Part shown: piece after piece, positions 5,336 to 6,773 of the stretch | Numbering within the stretch: the first letter of the stretch is position 1 | Layout of the letters: each line of letters begins with the position of its first letter | DNA from: Oscillospiraceae bacterium | Lineage (GTDB): Bacteria; Bacillota; Clostridia; Christensenellales; Aristaeellaceae | Reading direction: 5' to 3' | Length of the DNA: 6,773 nucleotides | Assembly: GCA_031266295.1 (NCBI GenBank) | Contig: JAISBH010000322.1 | Location: 1 to 6,773, forward strand | Notes under the pieces: generated by a model | Database searches by the model: none | What the model saw: the letters and a program-made list of their open reading frames with translations, nothing else | Told to the model about the DNA's origin: nothing | Position numbers and translations under genes: made by a program

Positions 5336-6773
5336 ATGGCAAACGAGCCTATCGATATTATCTTCGGCGGCGCGTACTCCATCAAAGCCTACTATGAAGA
5401 GAGCGGTAACCCAAAGCAGATGCGCGGTGCAAGTCAGCTGTTGAGTCGTGTGTTTGATTGCGACATAAAGAAGCTGGTCGAGCGGTATCTGTTCGATCCG
5501 GAACAAAAGCGGTTTCCCTACTATACGGGAGGCTCGCAGATGTTCGCCGTGCTGAAGCATGAGAAAGGCGAAATTATTCTTCCTCAAATTGAAGATAAGA
5601 TTCGGGAAGTGTGCCAGACCGCTCGCTTTTCAATCATAGTGAAATCGGCGTGTACAGATGCTCTAGAAGATAAGGGGAAGTACAAGATACTGATGGACCA
5701 GCTGTTCGCGGAATCCTATGAGCGGCGGATGTCGTATATCCCGGACTTTGCCCAGGAAGACGCGAAGGACGACGAACTGCTTAAATCGAAGGACTCGAAG
5801 GGCTACATATTCGAGGCGTTACAAACGGAGGGTGTGGCTGGCGTGAATGGGTGGGAACACTGCGACCGCTGCTGTAACCGCCCTGCGTATTATAGCGTTA
5901 AGATACAGGGGGATGGAGACGTCACGCTCGAAACCCTTAACATGTGTACGGCGTGCGCGAAGAAAGAGAAGCAAGGGCGTTTGGATTCGGATGAGCGTAA
6001 GGTTGTTGCAATGAAGGATCGAACAATCGCTTGGCGGGATATAACCCACATGAGCGATCTCGCGGACGGCAATGGCGACGTCGCTCTTATATATGCTGAT
6101 ATAAACAACCTAGGCGGCATCGGCACGGAGCTTGATAGTTATAAAAAACGTTATGAATTCTACAACGACATTGATAACGCAGTGAAGCTGGCACTGGAAG
6201 AAACAAAACAGGTCATTGGGCAGCCCTATCAGGAGATTGCGTGTGGCGGCGATGATGTTTGTATGCTGACAAGCGGCGATAAAGCGCTGCTGGCCGCCGT
6301 GAAACTCGCGTCCGCGTTCGATCGTATCTGGAACGCATCGGGAAACTGCCACCGTGACGTTCGTATATCCGTCGGCGCGACCATATCTGACAGCAAGACC
6401 GCCATCGATACGTTCCACCACATGACCAACCAGCTGCTCAAAAGCGCGAAAAAACGGGCGTATGCAGAGAAAAGCGCCGGATGCCCGAAATCCTGCGTGG
6501 ATGTGTACCGGCTAGGCGGCGACGGGCAGTACTCGGTTGATATCGGTACGTTGCGCAACTATGGAGATCCGCTCCATCCACTCTATACGCCGGATGAAAG
6601 CGTGAACCTGACGCTATTCCCGATGACCGTTAAGGAAGGCGAAGCTTTCCTGAAGGTTTTGGACGCGGCGCGCGCAGTGTCCAGCTCACGGCTTCGGAAT
6701 ATCGTGAACGGCTCAAAGCACAGATCCGTTCAAGAGGGTAAACTGTATTTTCAATATCTATGCGCGCGGCATG
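5336..6773 (+). CDS. Cas10/Cmr2-like palm polymerase/cyclase lacking an N-terminal HD domain, 3'-truncated by window edge
   Basis: The frame runs from ATG 5336 past the right edge (479 codons seen, no stop). Residues about 6-105 resemble the first palm domain of Cas10/Cmr2: IIFGGAYSIKAYY, then MRGASQLLSRVF at 29-40 and YYTGGSQMFAVL at 62-73, where GGSQ replaces a catalytic GGDD. Cys176, Cys179, Cys204 and Cys207 form two CxxC pairs like the zinc-binding insert between the palms. The second palm (about 249-375) has Asp255 in LIYADINNLGGIG, an intact GGDD at 304-307, VRISVGATIS at 342-351 and LLKSAKKRAYA at 367-377. A helical region follows, resembling the start of the Cas10 C-terminal domain. 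In type III CRISPR systems this active site makes cyclic oligoadenylates. The usual N-terminal HD nuclease is absent. Own promoter; partners, if any, lie downstream. GGDEF cyclase and minimal mCpol are less likely because of the two palms and the zinc insert. Confidence 0.88.
   Translation, partial: MANEPIDIIFGGAYSIKAYYEESGNPKQMRGASQLLSRVFDCDIKKLVERYLFDPEQKRFPYYTGGSQMFAVLKHEKGEIILPQIEDKIREVCQTARFSIIVKSACTDALEDKGKYKILMDQLFAESYERRMSYIPDFAQEDAKDDELLKSKDSKGYIFEALQTEGVAGVNGWEHCDRCCNRPAYYSVKIQGDGDVTLETLNMCTACAKKEKQGRLDSDERKVVAMKDRTIAWRDITHMSDLADGNGDVALIYADINNLGGIGTELDSYKKRYEFYNDIDNAVKLALEETKQVIGQPYQEIACGGDDVCMLTSGDKALLAAVKLASAFDRIWNASGNCHRDVRISVGATISDSKTAIDTFHHMTNQLLKSAKKRAYAEKSAGCPKSCVDVYRLGGDGQYSVDIGTLRNYGDPLHPLYTPDESVNLTLFPMTVKEGEAFLKVLDAARAVSSSRLRNIVNGSKHRSVQEGKLYFQYLCARH

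Noticed and set aside
5141..5587. A 148-codon open frame on the minus strand
   Set aside because: It overlaps the promoter, leader and start of the Cas10-like gene on the other strand and has no domain or ribosome-binding site of note.
1..6773. CRISPR array, tRNA, rRNA, insertion sequence or att site
   Set aside because: No regularly spaced repeats, cloverleaf, rRNA signature, transposase motif or matched direct repeats were seen on either strand by eye.

Overview
The window is moderately GC-rich, with strongly biased GC-ending codons, Shine-Dalgarno sequences of the GGAGG type and near-consensus sigma-70/sigma-A promoters. Its gene families (a YebC regulator, a DUF5050-like secreted protein, a DUF2156 protein beside an Eis-like GNAT) are typical of Bacillota. 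I infer an uncultured or poorly described Clostridia-type bacterium; this is inference, since no rRNA or other species marker is present. Every supported gene is on the + strand, and the window opens inside one gene and closes inside another.

Layout. 1-492 is the C-terminal two thirds of a YebC-family regulator. 493-753 is non-coding, with a weak possible terminator, a GC-rich imperfect hairpin and a clear promoter (672-700). 754-2043 encodes a secreted beta-repeat protein with a signal peptide. 2084-3094 (DUF2156), 3121-4269 (Eis-like GNAT) and 4271-5119 (amidohydrolase-2) are tightly spaced and look like one transcription unit of two acyl- or aminoacyl-transferase-fold proteins and a metal-dependent hydrolase. 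5120-5335 is a second non-coding gap with a perfect-consensus promoter (TTGACA, 17 bp, TATAAT) whose spacer is almost filled by an inverted repeat.

The most interesting gene starts at 5336 and runs off the right edge; 479 codons are visible. It is a Cas10/Cmr2-like palm polymerase or cyclase. It has a first palm-like domain with a degenerate GGSQ motif, a four-cysteine zinc-binding insert, and a second palm domain with an upstream Asp and an intact GGDD motif. It lacks the N-terminal HD nuclease domain common in type III Cas10. No CRISPR array and no other cas gene is visible, but the window ends before any downstream partners could be seen. The combination suggests the left end of a CRISPR-type III-like or stand-alone oligonucleotide-signalling defence module, with its own strong and possibly repressed promoter, placed after ordinary chromosomal genes. 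Parts of this gene are less GC-rich than its neighbours, which fits acquisition but does not prove it.
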